This document shows, in pieces, positions 23,574 through 34,696 of a DNA stretch of 64,000 nt; within the stretch, counting starts at the first letter, position 1, and every line of letters begins with the position of its first letter. A program made the position numbers and the translations under genes. Source of the stretch: Acanthopleura granulata (lineage: Eukaryota > Mollusca > Polyplacophora > Chitonida > Chitonidae); the NCBI GenBank assembly GCA_016165875.1, contig JABBOT010000080.1:36369763-36433762 (forward strand). The letters run 5' to 3'. Below the pieces are notes generated by a model, which was not told the DNA's origin, made no database searches, and saw only the letters and a list, made by a program, of their open reading frames with translations.

Positions 23574-23784
23574 ATCCCATTCCTTTTATTTTTTCCCGCT
23601 GAAGGTTATAAAATACGTTGTAATATTAAATATGAGAAATATGGGTCATGAGTAAATGTATAAAATGTAAACAGTACAATCCCATTCCTTTTATTTTTTC
23701 CCGCTGAAGGTTATAAAATACGTTGTAATATTAAATATGGGAAATATGGGTCATGAGTAAATGTATAAAATGTAAACAGTACAA
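23574..23784. repeat. 105-bp tandem duplication
   Basis: Two copies, 23575-23679 and 23680-23784, each begin 'tcccattccttttatttttt' and end 'atgtaaacagtacaa'. They differ at one position that I can see (tatgagaaat versus tatgggaaat). No gene is involved. Confidence 0.95.
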
Positions 23785-24185
23785 ATCTTAAGCTGTAAGA
23801 AAATTGCTACTTCGATAACTGTAAAATTTTGCAGCTATGCCGTTAGGACTAGTTTGCGGAAGGGACATATCTCCAAGGAAAAACTGTTCTTTGAAAGCTG
23901 TTAGTGAAGTCAAGAATAGTTAACAGTGATACACAAGCACTGTAAACACGTCTGATAGCGCACAGAGATACCCGTGGATACGACAAGCAAAAGACAGAAG
24001 AATTTATCTAACATTACAACCGTAATTGCCCAAAACTACCAAAACCAGGCAACTTACCTAAAGCAAAGAAGAACGTTCAAGTGCAGATTAAAGAGCTGTC
24101 TATGGATTGGTCCACCAAGAATACACAGCCAGTCTTGCTATAAACTAAAGATATACTCGATACACTACTTACAATACTTGTGGAC

Positions 24186-24394
24186 TCAAAGCAGATAGAT
24201 TCAAGTTCAGCTCTTGCTGGCTTCCTCTCCGGTCGTACGTGGGAAGGTCTGCCAGCAACCTACGCATGGTCGTGGGTTTTCCCCAGGCTCTGCCTGGTTT
24301 CCTACCAGCATAATGCTGGCCGCCCTCGTATAAGTGAAATATTCTTGAGTACGGCGTAAAACACCAATCAAATAAATAAATCAAAGCAGTTAGA
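24186..24394 (+). mobile_element. 5'-truncated SINE with target-site duplication
   Basis: The SINE body starts abruptly at the box B region ('attcaagttcagctcttgct', 24198 on) and runs to the (AAATA)n tail at 24380, so the tRNA head is missing. It is flanked by tcaaagcag-a-taga (24186-24199) and tcaaagcag-t-taga (24381-24394), a 14-bp direct repeat with one mismatch. This is the expected footprint of target-primed reverse transcription with premature termination. Confidence 0.9.
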
Positions 24395-25547
24395 AACGCT
24401 CACCCAACACAGAGGTATAAGCATGCCTCGAAATTGCAATTCTCCACCTCATGCATATGTATTAACACCTCGGTAAAGTGTCCTCCTCGTAATCCTTGTA
24501 AGACTACAAAACTGGCAATATTTCACCTGAAGCTTTTTATGAGGAGATAGAGCTGACCCTTGTCAATGATCCTGCGACTGGGTTGACATTAAATGAGATC
24601 ACATGCTCAAACCCAGCTTTCGTCACTTTAGCTGCCCACCTCCAGTTTTGTCGTGTTTCATTTTACGAGAATTGACCATGTTCTCATTGCAAGATTTACT
24701 TTGGATACTTACCAAGCGAAATCACAGCTAAGGCCATCGACCAGTACAGCAAAATCTAAAAGCAAAGTCCCAAAGGCCCGTTTTATTAATGAAATCAGGA
24801 TCATGATCTCTTAAAATATCTGTGATTTTAATGAAAGACAGTTACCTGGCAGTATAAGTAGTCAGCATTACGGTTCCCAGTGATATCGAAGAGACACGCA
24901 CATGGAACAACCGATGCTTCAAATGTAGAACGTAGTCCACAATTTTAATATGTAAATGCCCATATCTGTAGATTACACAATATCCTTCTCTAAAGTGATA
25001 AAAAGTATAAAAGGATCGAACTTACGCTTTTATTGTAACTGTCCATGTAGTTCTGGTGCAGTTTGTCAATAGCAGCGAGTTCGAAACTGCACCATGTTTG
25101 TGTCCTGATTGAAAAGAACGTGACACCTCTATCAATGTCTACATAGAATAGTGTACCCATCAGTTTATTTGGTTGTTGATATTTGAAATGAGTATGTCTA
25201 CATCAGTGTAGTCCAGTAAAAGAATGTGAGGCGGTAAAGTGTAGTTTTGCCCCACTGCTGCAACGGACGTAACCTAACCAATGCAAACTGAAAAGTTCGC
25301 CATCACACAAGCGGGTATGATTGTGTATGCATTGTAGTCATACATATTTTTAGAAAGAAAGACAACAGCGCGCCTAGCAGGTCACATACCCTTACTCGTA
25401 TCCACGACGTCCTTGTGCAAACAAAAAATTTGCAAGCAAGTTTATAAAGCATGGCTTTCCTTCTCTTGTAAAGTATGTTTATTCGAAGGAATAGGTTACA
25501 TCAACCCGAAGGTGCAACCTTTTTATTAAAATAAAACAAATATCGCC
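24395..25547. other. Noncoding stretch, nothing recognised
   Basis: No open frame of note, tandem repeat, SINE or RNA gene was seen. Confidence 0.5.
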
Positions 25548-26160
25548 ATTTAATTAAAGGTTGTATTGCGCTTTTTGGTTTTGTAGATGACCAGACTAGC
25601 CAAACCACAAATGGGATTAATAGAGAAATAATTGACATTTTTCGAGCGTTTTGGCTCCTCAGCTAACACGCAATACTCAGAAGGAGATTTATTTAAAGTA
25701 GCCGCTGGTTCAAACGTTAACACTGACTCGATTAAGTCGCAAAGGTATGTAATAAAATCTTGAAGACCTTGACAGTTTACAAAGGGGTGAAGCAGATTTT
25801 CTGAGTGCCCATTACAAAAACACAAAAATTGGCATTAATCAGTCCAAATCAACACAGCTTTTGCTTAGTATATACAGCATTATGCTTAATTTTCCAGTCT
25901 AACTGGATACTTTCTGGACTTTTTATTGGAAGACCTACGTTTGTCCAGAAGTCAACAAGGTTCGAAAAAACGCTGCCAATATTCACAAGCTTCAGGGATT
26001 TTACTACGACCTGTGCGGTAACCGAGCCAGTGTCTCACCTACATTTTCCCTTTGTGAAGGTTATAGCCTGCAAGGGAATTCAGTCGCGTGTCCTCAAGGC
26101 TTCTGTGTTTATTGTACATAGTGCTTCGTGGAACGTACATTCTGGAAAGATGTATCTGTG
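25548..26160 (-). pseudogene. Decayed LINE ORF2 C-terminus (RT tail and zinc-finger-like motif)
   Basis: Read on the minus strand from 25980 downward, one frame gives WKIKHNAVYTKQKLC followed by a stop (25849-25851). It continues to FGLINANFCVF, and after a frameshift near 25820-25830 to CNGHSENLLHPFVNC. The 91-codon frame ending at 25550 carries a later NPICGLASLVIYKTK. The order 'W-kiqH-n-a-vYT--kL--fG', then C-x-C-x(2-3)-H/E-x-LLH-x-F-x-x-C, then a 'lla--iYk-k' segment is that of the region following the reverse transcriptase domain in many non-LTR retrotransposons (zf-RVT type). Upstream, similar sequence continues with stops to about 26160. No catalytic YADD box was found. The plus-strand frames of 129-145 codons at 25805-26841 include shadows of this element and are not proposed as genes. 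Confidence 0.6.
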
Positions 26161-26349
26161 TTGTAAACATGTTTACGATCAAATCATCCCGACTTTTGTC
26201 TACGTCAGGCTATAAAGGTAAGCGACGAAGTTGTAAAGCTTGCAGTCTTTTACTCAAGTTCCTGCCATATTTGCTGTCGTCCACATGGAAGAAATTTGCT
26301 GGGTATGGAGATATCGACTTTCATGCCATTCGACATACGTCATTTTCTA

Positions 26350-26520
26350 CTCCATTTTTCTGTACGCAGCACTTTGTGAGCTTGTGTTTCGCCACTTGCA
26401 ATTTTGTTGGAGACGTTCTTTTGGAACTTGTATCGCTCATTGTCTCTTCACGTAAATTTCATCCCAGTTTTCCCTGAAAGTGACTTTCAGTGTTTCAAGT
26501 GTATATTTCCGAGGAGTAAA
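26350..26520 (-). repeat. Dispersed repeat, copy 1
   Basis: The minus strand here resembles the plus strand at 57945-58115. Shared blocks include 'gagacaatgag(c)', 'gtctccaacaaaat', 'cgaaacac', and 'atggagta' at the same spacing. Similarity is approximate, about two thirds to three quarters by eye. It lies just upstream, on the same strand, of the LINE remnant and may belong to it or to a neighbouring element. Confidence 0.5.
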
Positions 26521-29500
26521 ACATACATCGCCAGCCAGGCATCACGGACTCTAATGTCAACCCGTCCGCCCTGGAAAGTTACACCTTGCCGGGGAGTTGG
26601 ATATATATCATCGTCGTCACACCGTGCACACTGCTCTTTGTCACTTACAAGAATGTCAATCGTCGATGTGAGAATTCCCAAGAACTGTCATCCTATATGT
26701 ACGCGGACTGACTCACCTATGGAAACCCGAATATTCCATCCGGATCTGGAAGCTATCATCAGTAAAAATCTATATATCTTTGTAATTATCCTTATTGTTT
26801 TGTATAATATTGTCAGCTGTACTCTTTGTCTATTTTGTTAAAATATATGTATTGAACTTATACAAGGGTCTTTGTGTTTCTTTGTTTGCTCTTGTGTGAG
26901 GCCTGAGAGTTGAACAAGCCGTTTGTTTATCATTTTCCTCTCCGATAGGGGTACCCTTACACCTGTAGAGTAACACCATAAAACAGTCGTGTTGTAAGTC
27001 GTCTGATATTGACGTGTTCACCTAAAATAACAGCTTTGTTCTCTTTCATCAATGGATTTGTCTAATTCTGGAGGACATCACCACCGTCTTTATTATGGAT
27101 ACATATTTGCCACCTTTCTAGTATCACAGTATGGGATTTGATCACTTATGATTTCTTGTATAGCCGTGATCGACAAGAGGCCAAGAATCACAAACTACAA
27201 GTCGCTGAGACAAAATAATTTAGCAGTAATAAAAATATCCGACTACAATTTCTTCCCGTATACTATAATGTTGGGATTCATGAAATGAGTTGACATAGTA
27301 GTTGTCCTGGCTTGTGTAAACTGACATCATGTTGCTGACGCAAATGCATGGCTGAACCGTATGTATTTCGTGAACTCTCGTCAGAGAACTCTCGTAAAAC
27401 AAGAGACAAAGTTATTTTTTCCATGAAGGAAGTCACGCTCCCAAATTATCTTTTGCCTAAAGGTTAGAGGCAATGAAGTAAGTCCAGTGCAAACTGTGTT
27501 CTGGTGCACAACTTAATTCGTCCCTAAATCAGGACATGATGGGGGCCAAAAGTGGGTCAAATTGACTGAAATGAACATTGGGGCATTTTCAATGGCCTAT
27601 GGCAATTTTTACGACACGAAAACTGACACTTACATATTACATCTTTTAAAATTATGAAAATAAAAATGTAAAAATACATTATTTTTGGCTCCATTTAAGG
27701 CATCAGCTGTGGGCCAAATCTCAGCCGTATCACCCTACCCACATGCTTTTAATATTAAAGGTGCTTCATCTCTTTACTTACTCCGTGGTAAGTCGCTACT
27801 TTCAAAAGCTATAACATAAAGATAGATGAGGCAAATTCACAAGACAATATTACACTGTTCTGGCTGATTTGGTTTTATTGTCCATGCCCTGGACGTATTT
27901 CGTACGATTGCACTTACATGACATTTCATCGGGTGAGTGTATGGAGAAAAACCCTGGAATCTCGGAGGAAATTACTTACTGCATGCCGTAAACACAACCT
28001 AGCACCTTGCCACGGTAATGGCTTGTGACATGTGTTGTGAAAGAACCTTTTAGAAGATCAGCCAACGACTGCCTTCACATGCAGGATTTGTGACGCTGGG
28101 GTGTAGTGACATGTTCCGGCGTGCTCAGAAAATCATGATTCTCAACTCAATGTCGCCTTGTATACAACTATAACAAGAAGGCTTCGTGCCTGTTCGTTTG
28201 TAATTAATCGAAATGTAAAGCGCAGTTTTAATTAAATTCAAGTATATTAACGCTCGTAACACGTCATTTCTTGTGACGAATTAAAATGTTTCATGACACC
28301 AGGCGCTGGGGGATTTGGTTCCCAAACAAGTCGAACGATTACAGCCTGTCCGAACTTGACATGTGTCTTCATGGGATTACCCTCTCACTCTCACGATCGG
28401 CCCAAGTTTTTCTCGACTTGCCCTTTCTCTAGCTGACGTCTCATGGCAATCTAGAAGTTTCCTGAGGCTTCTTGCTTATCGCCAGCGTTTTCACGAATTG
28501 AGAAAAAATGTACGACCCTCAAGCATTGATTAGAAATTGATCACCAGGGGTGTTCTTTCAAAAAAGACGTCATGCTTGTTGGAACGATTATGGGAGACGT
28601 CAACAAAGGGGCAATGAGATACAATCAAAGACTGGCAGCAAAGGTAGCCCACTTTTTGTCCCGCTTTGAAACGCTTCTGGACCTCCGCTCTTCCACAAGC
28701 TGACACTGATCTGAAATCAATACGAAACTTTGCCTAGAATGAGACAGACAGAAAGTCTCAATTCGCGAGACGAACTCTTTGGATGACCCACAAAGCCCAG
28801 CAGAGTTTCACATAAGTGAAATATCCCTTATTAAACGGTAGCGGTAATTATATATTAATTCTTTTAATATATAAGGGTCATGGTTTAAACTCATAACAGT
28901 CACACCTCAAGCTCGATAGATATATCTAGTGATATACGAGAAATAGTGATTCATTATTAAGGCTACACTGGTGGAACCCTTGAGGAACCTGCATGATCTT
29001 CGAAAAAAACATTCGGGCGCCAGGAGCAATGGTAACAGGAACCTGGAAATTCTAATTCTGCTATAATGGACTGGTTTACATTATAACTTGGCGGAAATCA
29101 ACATTACGGCAAGCAGATTATACATTTTATATTGTATTAAAGAGTGTAAAAGAACGGTGTGCATGTACATGTATAGTTCTCTCACACTGCACAGGGCAAA
29201 TCAATTAGCATAATAATTAAAGATTAACGGATTAGCATCGGCTTAGCACATGTAGGGGGTGTGTTTTTATTTTGTGCTGTCTAAACTCTCCATAAGCCAC
29301 GCGCGTCTGACATCTCTGACTCCAAAGGCAATGTCTGACTACACACGCCACAATGGTCTGGCATGTCTAACTTCACAGCCCACTGTCCGGCAGACATGCG
29401 TTTGGCATGTCTGCAGAGACATTTATCCACGCTTGTACTGTGGTCACTGTTAAGTATCAGGTACAAAGGGGAAAAAATCGAAGCACCATTAGGATATGCA

Positions 29501-30949
29501 TGTGGTGGGGCATAGTTACTTCATAGTCCTTGAGAAGAGATGAACAGACAGAAAGTACTTCATTCAAATAATCTTTTGCCCTTTAATTATAATTTATGTT
29601 ATTCAACAAAATCTCACAAACTATATAAAATCTGTATTGTGAGTGGTTACAAGGAATGATCGGGAACCGTCTTTCAAGACGCACATTAAAAATATCTAAT
29701 TATGTTTCGTTCATACATGTATTAATGAGCTCTAAGTAAGTCTTCTGTTATCTTGATGCCGCTAATCGTAACCTTTTAAAAACTTTTGAATTATTTATAG
29801 GTTAATGAGTATTATTAGACAGTAACACCTGAAATCCTCGGGCCGTTGTACCATGATTTTCCACGTCTATACATCCTGTAGTGGTTATTATCAAACCGGA
29901 AACGTTTCAATTTTATGCCCTATCTGTTCTTTGGAAACGCACTGCAGTAAATTTACTGGGTTCAGACCGGGAAGAAATTTTAAGGCTTTGGAGGGTAATT
30001 CGGCGTTGACAGGCATGTGATTAAAAATCGATTTTCCCAAATGTCTTTCTTTGATGAAATTCTGCTTGTTTGTCTCTTGGTCGGGAGCGCTGACAAAGGT
30101 TCTGTGTTCAGGGATTACATATAACATATAAGCAAGCTAGAGATGGGCCAAAAAGTAATCGAAAAGCGGGAGTTAGCACTGAATGAAATGAGTTCGTGTT
30201 GCCGGCAATAGACAAGTAATGAACAAGGATTAAGCGAAACGAGTCACAGATTTACTCATTTGATCCAACAAAGTGTTTCATGATGCGAGGGAATTCCCAC
30301 AGCGCACGAAGATGGGACTAGTAGCTTATTTGCCCGTGTGTACCAGGTTCGCTGTAAGACAACGTTTAGCTGATCAGACGATCTTTACTCTAGGTCCAGG
30401 AAAGAAATTTCGTTTTCCGTACTCAGTCCTAAAAATACTGCTAAATTGCAATGTAACTCTTCATCTCGTCTGAATCTGAATTGCGCCTCGTACACTTGGT
30501 CCGCTTTGAGTTTGTTGTGATATTAATCAGCCAAAATGGTTAAAACTGGAGATATCTGATTGAATATAAATGCACAAGCTTTAAAATAATCGAACATGTC
30601 ACAAAATGTTCGCTGACTGACAAACTCCAGATTGACTACCGACATGTTGGGTTTGATCTACAACCAGGGGCACCGGCTGGTAAAAGTCCATTCAAGATAA
30701 TTTCGCCATGTCGGTGACATAACATACTCTTCACATACAGTGCCAATATTGTCTCTAATGAGATATCTGATGTCCATTCCTGTGGCAGTTTTTGAGCATT
30801 GTGCTTGTACCAGCCCATGAAACTACTAAGCATATTATCATCCCGTGGATGTGACTTGACATTGATCCATGTTTGTTGCATGTAGATTTGACAATCATTT
30901 ACTCTCTAAAAACTACTGTTTATAAGTGGTGCACATTATTTGGGCAAAT
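26521..30949. other. Noncoding stretch, nothing recognised
   Basis: Over 4 kb with only short chance frames. No SINE, strong tandem repeat, tRNA or recognisable protein motif was seen on either strand. Confidence 0.5.
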
Positions 30950-31135
30950 ATAAACATATACATAACTTTTGTGTACCAGCAGTACAGAATGTGTATAATT
31001 TGTGCAATATATCCATAATGATGTGTGTATCAAAGATACACAATTTGTGTACCACTGATACACATCAGTGGTACACAAATTGTGCATGCATTGTGTATGC
31101 ATTGTGCATCTGCAAATTTGTACACAGTTGTTTTG
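30950..31135. repeat. Palindrome cluster with a 21-bp perfect stem
   Basis: The main hairpin has arms at 31039-31059 (cacaatttgtgtaccactgat) and 31064-31084 with loop ACAC, all 21 pairs matching. Immediately before it, gtgtatc-aaa-gatacac (31025-31041) is a second small hairpin. After it come the repeats 'gtgcatgcattgtgtatgca' and 'ttgtgcatctgcaaat'. The block is rich in tgtgta/tacaca words on both strands, which explains the similar short frames on both strands. It may be a MITE-like or cruciform-forming repeat. Confidence 0.85.
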
Positions 31136-31439
31136 CAGAGTAATACTACACGCGCCTCGTACTGGTAGGATGATTAGTGCGGAGGAGATAAATACAGTAA
31201 ACAATTCACAAAATCAAATTTGGCCAGGGGTAAAACGTGATTGCAATAATACCACTTGAGCATCATAGGGATAAACGTCTTCGACCTGTAACTATAGGAT
31301 TATCTAACGACTTCCAAGTTTACCTGAAGCAGAAAGGCTGCTGCCCACCAAACGTGTCGTCATCATTCCCTTAAGACAGTTATTGTGTTTGGTGGCCACA
31401 CGTTATATCATCATCGGTTTGCGTTATATTTTGTGTTAC

Positions 31440-31620
31440 ATGTTACAACTTTAGTCACCATTACCAGTTACAGAAAAAGTTCGAGTTTCGCACTGCTACA
31501 TGAAAGTTAGACAAAGTTATGGCTTTTTGTTCAGATCTGGACTTAAACACCTTTGCAAACTTACTCGTTGTTCGGTGTTATGACTTTAGTGTTTAAAATT
31601 TTTTTTCAAAGTGCAGATAT
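31440..31620. repeat. Dispersed 'gttatggctgttt' repeat, copy 1
   Basis: Shares with 33405-33700 the ordered blocks 'accagtta(c/t)a', 'agttcgagtttcg', 'aagttatggct', 'tttg(t/c)(t/c)ca' and 'acttaaacac(c/t)tttg'. The 'gagttatggcc' module is frequent in mollusc repetitive DNA as I recall. Not coding. Confidence 0.6.
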
Positions 31621-32648
31621 GAACTGTAGCGTGGCAGGAAGCTGACCAGTATTGTTTTCGTCAAAATCTCAGTGCTAGTTATCACTATAATATACATATA
31701 CTCATTACACTGAAAAAACAGGTCAAAAGCTATCAAACAGAATTCTGACACTGAACAAAGCACGTGTACTGCACCAAACTGATTTACAGAGCAACTTTTG
31801 AGAAAGTATGTCTAACTCCGCTGAAAAAGAAAACTATTTGTACATTGGGTCTTCTTACTTAATGCGAGCTGAGTTACTCCCCCCGGGACCCCATCCGGAC
31901 CGTGGTTAAAGCATGTAATATTTAGCAGGCTTTCATAAATATAATTGCCTACAAACTAATACCTCATGACAGAAACAACATTATCCATAATGTTAGGATA
32001 GCCTTGTTGTACTATGACCAGATATGCCTACAGGACATAATAATATGACCTATACACCAGACAGTAATATCTCCAACATCCAGCTGCCTTTTCACTGATA
32101 AAGAGCCGTTGGCGACCAGTGATTCGTTTAAACGATATCAGCTATACAGTACAATAAGGAGACTGCAGCATGAAGAGAGAAACCAGACCACCGAAGACAC
32201 GTGACATTTGGCTAATGGTCACACGAAATCGGCGAACTCCGGCCTCAGTTTACTTCAGTTAGAAATTTACTCTCTGTTCATGCAAATCCTTAAATAGGAG
32301 CAATTTATACGTGCCTTAAAAACGTGGCAAACGTTCGTTAGGTAAAAATGCAGTTATGTGCATTGGAATTCATTGGACGCCACTGGTCTAGAAGACTTAA
32401 AATGTTATTATTTCATCACATTTAATAAACGATCACATGAAAACAATGCAATGGGACTACGGATGTCTCAGGGAGTTTATGCCTAAATGCTTTCGTACAT
32501 GCTCTATCTTTTTCAGAGTTATATTCCCTTCAACTGGAAAGGTTCAGCGTCTGTTCCATTATATCCGATAATTGTTCCGTAAATCACCCGTATAGATGGA
32601 GGAGGTCTTCGTGTTGGTTCTAAGCACGATTGACCACAATAAAATAGC
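31621..32648. other. Noncoding stretch, nothing recognised
   Basis: About 1 kb without open frames, SINEs or tandem repeats that I can identify. Confidence 0.5.
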
Positions 32649-32776
32649 AACGTATTTTGGGCATCGATAAAAGGTCAATAGCATTGATCTCTGGGGACAG
32701 CCGTTTCTTCTCTTCTGTGTATGCCGGGAGAAAGCCGTGGACATTAAGGGGAATTGTTTCAATTTCCTCCAGGGAA
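32649..32776. repeat. Paired 128-bp repeat, copy 1 (partner at 39974)
   Basis: Aligns with 39974-40100 in direct orientation, about four fifths identical, including a perfect 36-bp run (32733-32768 equals 40058-40093, beginning agccgtggacattaagg). Minus-strand frames in both copies read IETIPLNVHG and INAIDL, which explains the look-alike open frames. Two alternative frames are equally conserved, so DNA-level rather than clearly protein-level similarity is what is seen. No family was recognised. Confidence 0.8.
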
Positions 32777-32861
32777 CACGTAAACAGGCGATTAAGGATT
32801 TCCCTCCTGTAATTTTGTGAGATGTGAGAGGTAAGGTTATAAGATCGGAACCTACCAATAC

Positions 32862-33034
32862 GTCTGTCTGTCCGGTCAACAACAGATCTGCCTGTACAAC
32901 TGCTAACCAGCACAGACAGAGAAAACTGTAAATTACGTCACAGTATTATCAACCAGAAATGAGCATCCAGTAAACCCTGTCTGTCCGATAAGCAATATGT
33001 CTGTCTGGAAAACTGCTGACCAGCGCAGGCTGAG
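32862..33034. repeat. Two related ~58-bp segments 114 bp apart
   Basis: 32862-32921 and 32976-33034 share 'ctgtctgtccg', 'tctg(c/t)ctg', 'aactgct(a/g)accagc(a/g)ca' and a similar end. A small, diverged tandem repeat. Confidence 0.65.
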
Positions 33035-33153
33035 TGTCGTGGGGTGTTTTACGGCGTTTAAATGTGTACCCGTGCAATCCAAAGAAATACAGGTTTTCAC
33101 CACGCCTGTCAGCCCATCACAAATGTTTTGTAGCCTATTCTATTTAAACGTTT

Positions 33154-33401
33154 CATCATATTGAATTTATTTATTGATTTATTTTTTTTCATTGGTGTTT
33201 TATGCCGTACTCAAGAATATTTCACTTATATGGCGGCCAGCCGGAGGAAACCGGAAAAGCCCGTTGGTAATTCACGGTCATCCGGAGGTTCTTGTTCGAT
33301 CAGATGGGAAGCCGGCATGAGCTGGACTTGAACTCATTACGTGATTACTCTAAGCCAGAGCGCCAACCCCCTCAGCCACCGAGGCCCCATCTTATTGAAT
33401 T
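33154..33401 (-). mobile_element. Full-length antisense SINE with 14-bp target duplication
   Basis: The SINE reads on the minus strand from ~33388 to ~33168. Box A TGGCTGAGGGG lies at 33368-33378 and box B TGAGTTCAAGTCC at about 33322-33334. The body and the tail 'attggtgttttatgccgtac' (plus strand, 33191-33210) match the other copies, and there is a T-rich complement of the A-rich tail. Flanks catc-a-tattgaatt (33154-33167) and catc-t-tattgaatt (33388-33401) form a 14-bp direct repeat with one mismatch. Internal small deletions are present. Confidence 0.9.
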
Positions 33402-33404
33402 GAA

Positions 33405-33700
33405 ACTTAGACGCAGTGCATGACTTCATCATAACCAGTTATAAATCGAGTTCGAGTTTCGGTCCGTCATATTCAATAACAGGCCAAGTTATGGCTGTTT
33501 GCCCAAATTAGGATTTAAACACTTTGGCGGATTTTTCTCCAGACGGGCTTATTATACTTAATTGAAACTTGGTGTATAACTTTACCATGGTGACTTACAG
33601 ATAAAATGGAGTTTTGGGCCGTTTCGTGAAATTTTGACAACATTGAGGCCGTTTTTTTCCTATTTTGTACTTGGACAGATTTCCTGACTCCCTTTCAAAA
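33405..33700. repeat. Dispersed 'gttatggctgttt' repeat, copy 2
   Basis: Partner of 31440-31620. It continues with 'gaaacttggtgtataacttt', 'accatggtgacttacagat' and 'gttttgggccgtttcgtgaa'. These phrases are typical of a widespread invertebrate repeat of unknown mobility. Not coding. Confidence 0.6.
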
Positions 33701-33893
33701 CTTGCTTACAGTACTCTAAATTGAACTGTAACAATGAAATGAGTCAGACTGCCTCGTATATGGCTGAAATACTGTCGATCTGGCATTAAGCCATAATCAT
33801 TCATTTATCCTCGTATATTGCTGATATGAAATAAACACTTTGTCAACATCTGCACTAACAAGCCCGACCGTAAGCTGTTGCATTTACCAAATA

Positions 33894-34077
33894 AGTTTGA
33901 GTTTAATTATACCTACAATGCTTAAGTTCAATTATACATGTATTGTTTAAATTTCATTACACACTTGTTGTTTGAATTTAATTCTATATAATATTTATGC
34001 TGTATAAATTTAATTATACATACGCTGTTTAAATTTAATTATACGTATGTTCTTTAAATTTACTGACACGTTTGTTT
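33894..34077. repeat. AT-rich tandem repeat, ~25-bp unit, 7 copies
   Basis: Successive units are variants of gtttaaatttaattataca followed by tacgct, with one longer unit near 33970-34000. The array is imperfect and very AT-rich. Confidence 0.85.
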
Positions 34078-34639
34078 TGTCTTTATGTTCCACTCGAGCA
34101 TATTCATGTGTATGGCTGTGGTCATTCTTTTGGGAGTTAAAAAGTCAGAATGCTTTATCACAGTGACATACAGACTGATGGGAGTTCGGATGACTACCCG
34201 GGATTATGTCCTGTCACGGCAATACACCGCCGTGTGCCAAATCATCTGGACATTGGGCTGTCGCTGTCCAAGTACAATGGTTGCAGGATCGGTGGTATGC
34301 CGGAAGTCGTTTCCCATCTCCCGTCAACAGCCACAGAGGCGTGACGTTCTCAGTGAATGCAGAACTAAGAAATGAAATTTCCTCAGACTTGGCCGAGCAC
34401 TTATTTTCTAGGACAATGCTCTTGTCCCGTCAACGGCGAAGCTCTAGTCAAACACTCACACACGTACTTGTCCGGCTAGAATTGCTTCTCATTGAAAACA
34501 TAGCCCTGGATGTCTTCCGCATTGTGTGATTCTAATGACGACTGAAATGGAAATGACGGATCACTAACCCAGTGGCTTATAAACAGAATGGACTGACGCC
34601 AGTTGGAAACGGCATTGTGCACGTTCGTGAAAAGACTTT

Positions 34640-34696
34640 TTAAATTACTTTATTTTTTCTTATTGGTGCCATACTCGAGAATTTTTCACGCCTATG
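34640..34696 (-). mobile_element. SINE 3'-end fragment
   Basis: The stretch 'ttattggtgccatactcgag' and 'aatttttcacgcctatg' matches the reverse complement of the SINE tail (attggtgttttacgccgtac, tcaagaatatttcac) with a 6-7 bp deletion. Only the 3' terminal portion remains. Confidence 0.6.

Noticed and set aside
25805..26841. Overlapping plus-strand frames of 129-145 codons as genes
   Set aside because: They overlap each other in different frames, and part of the region is antisense to the LINE remnant. The compositions look random.
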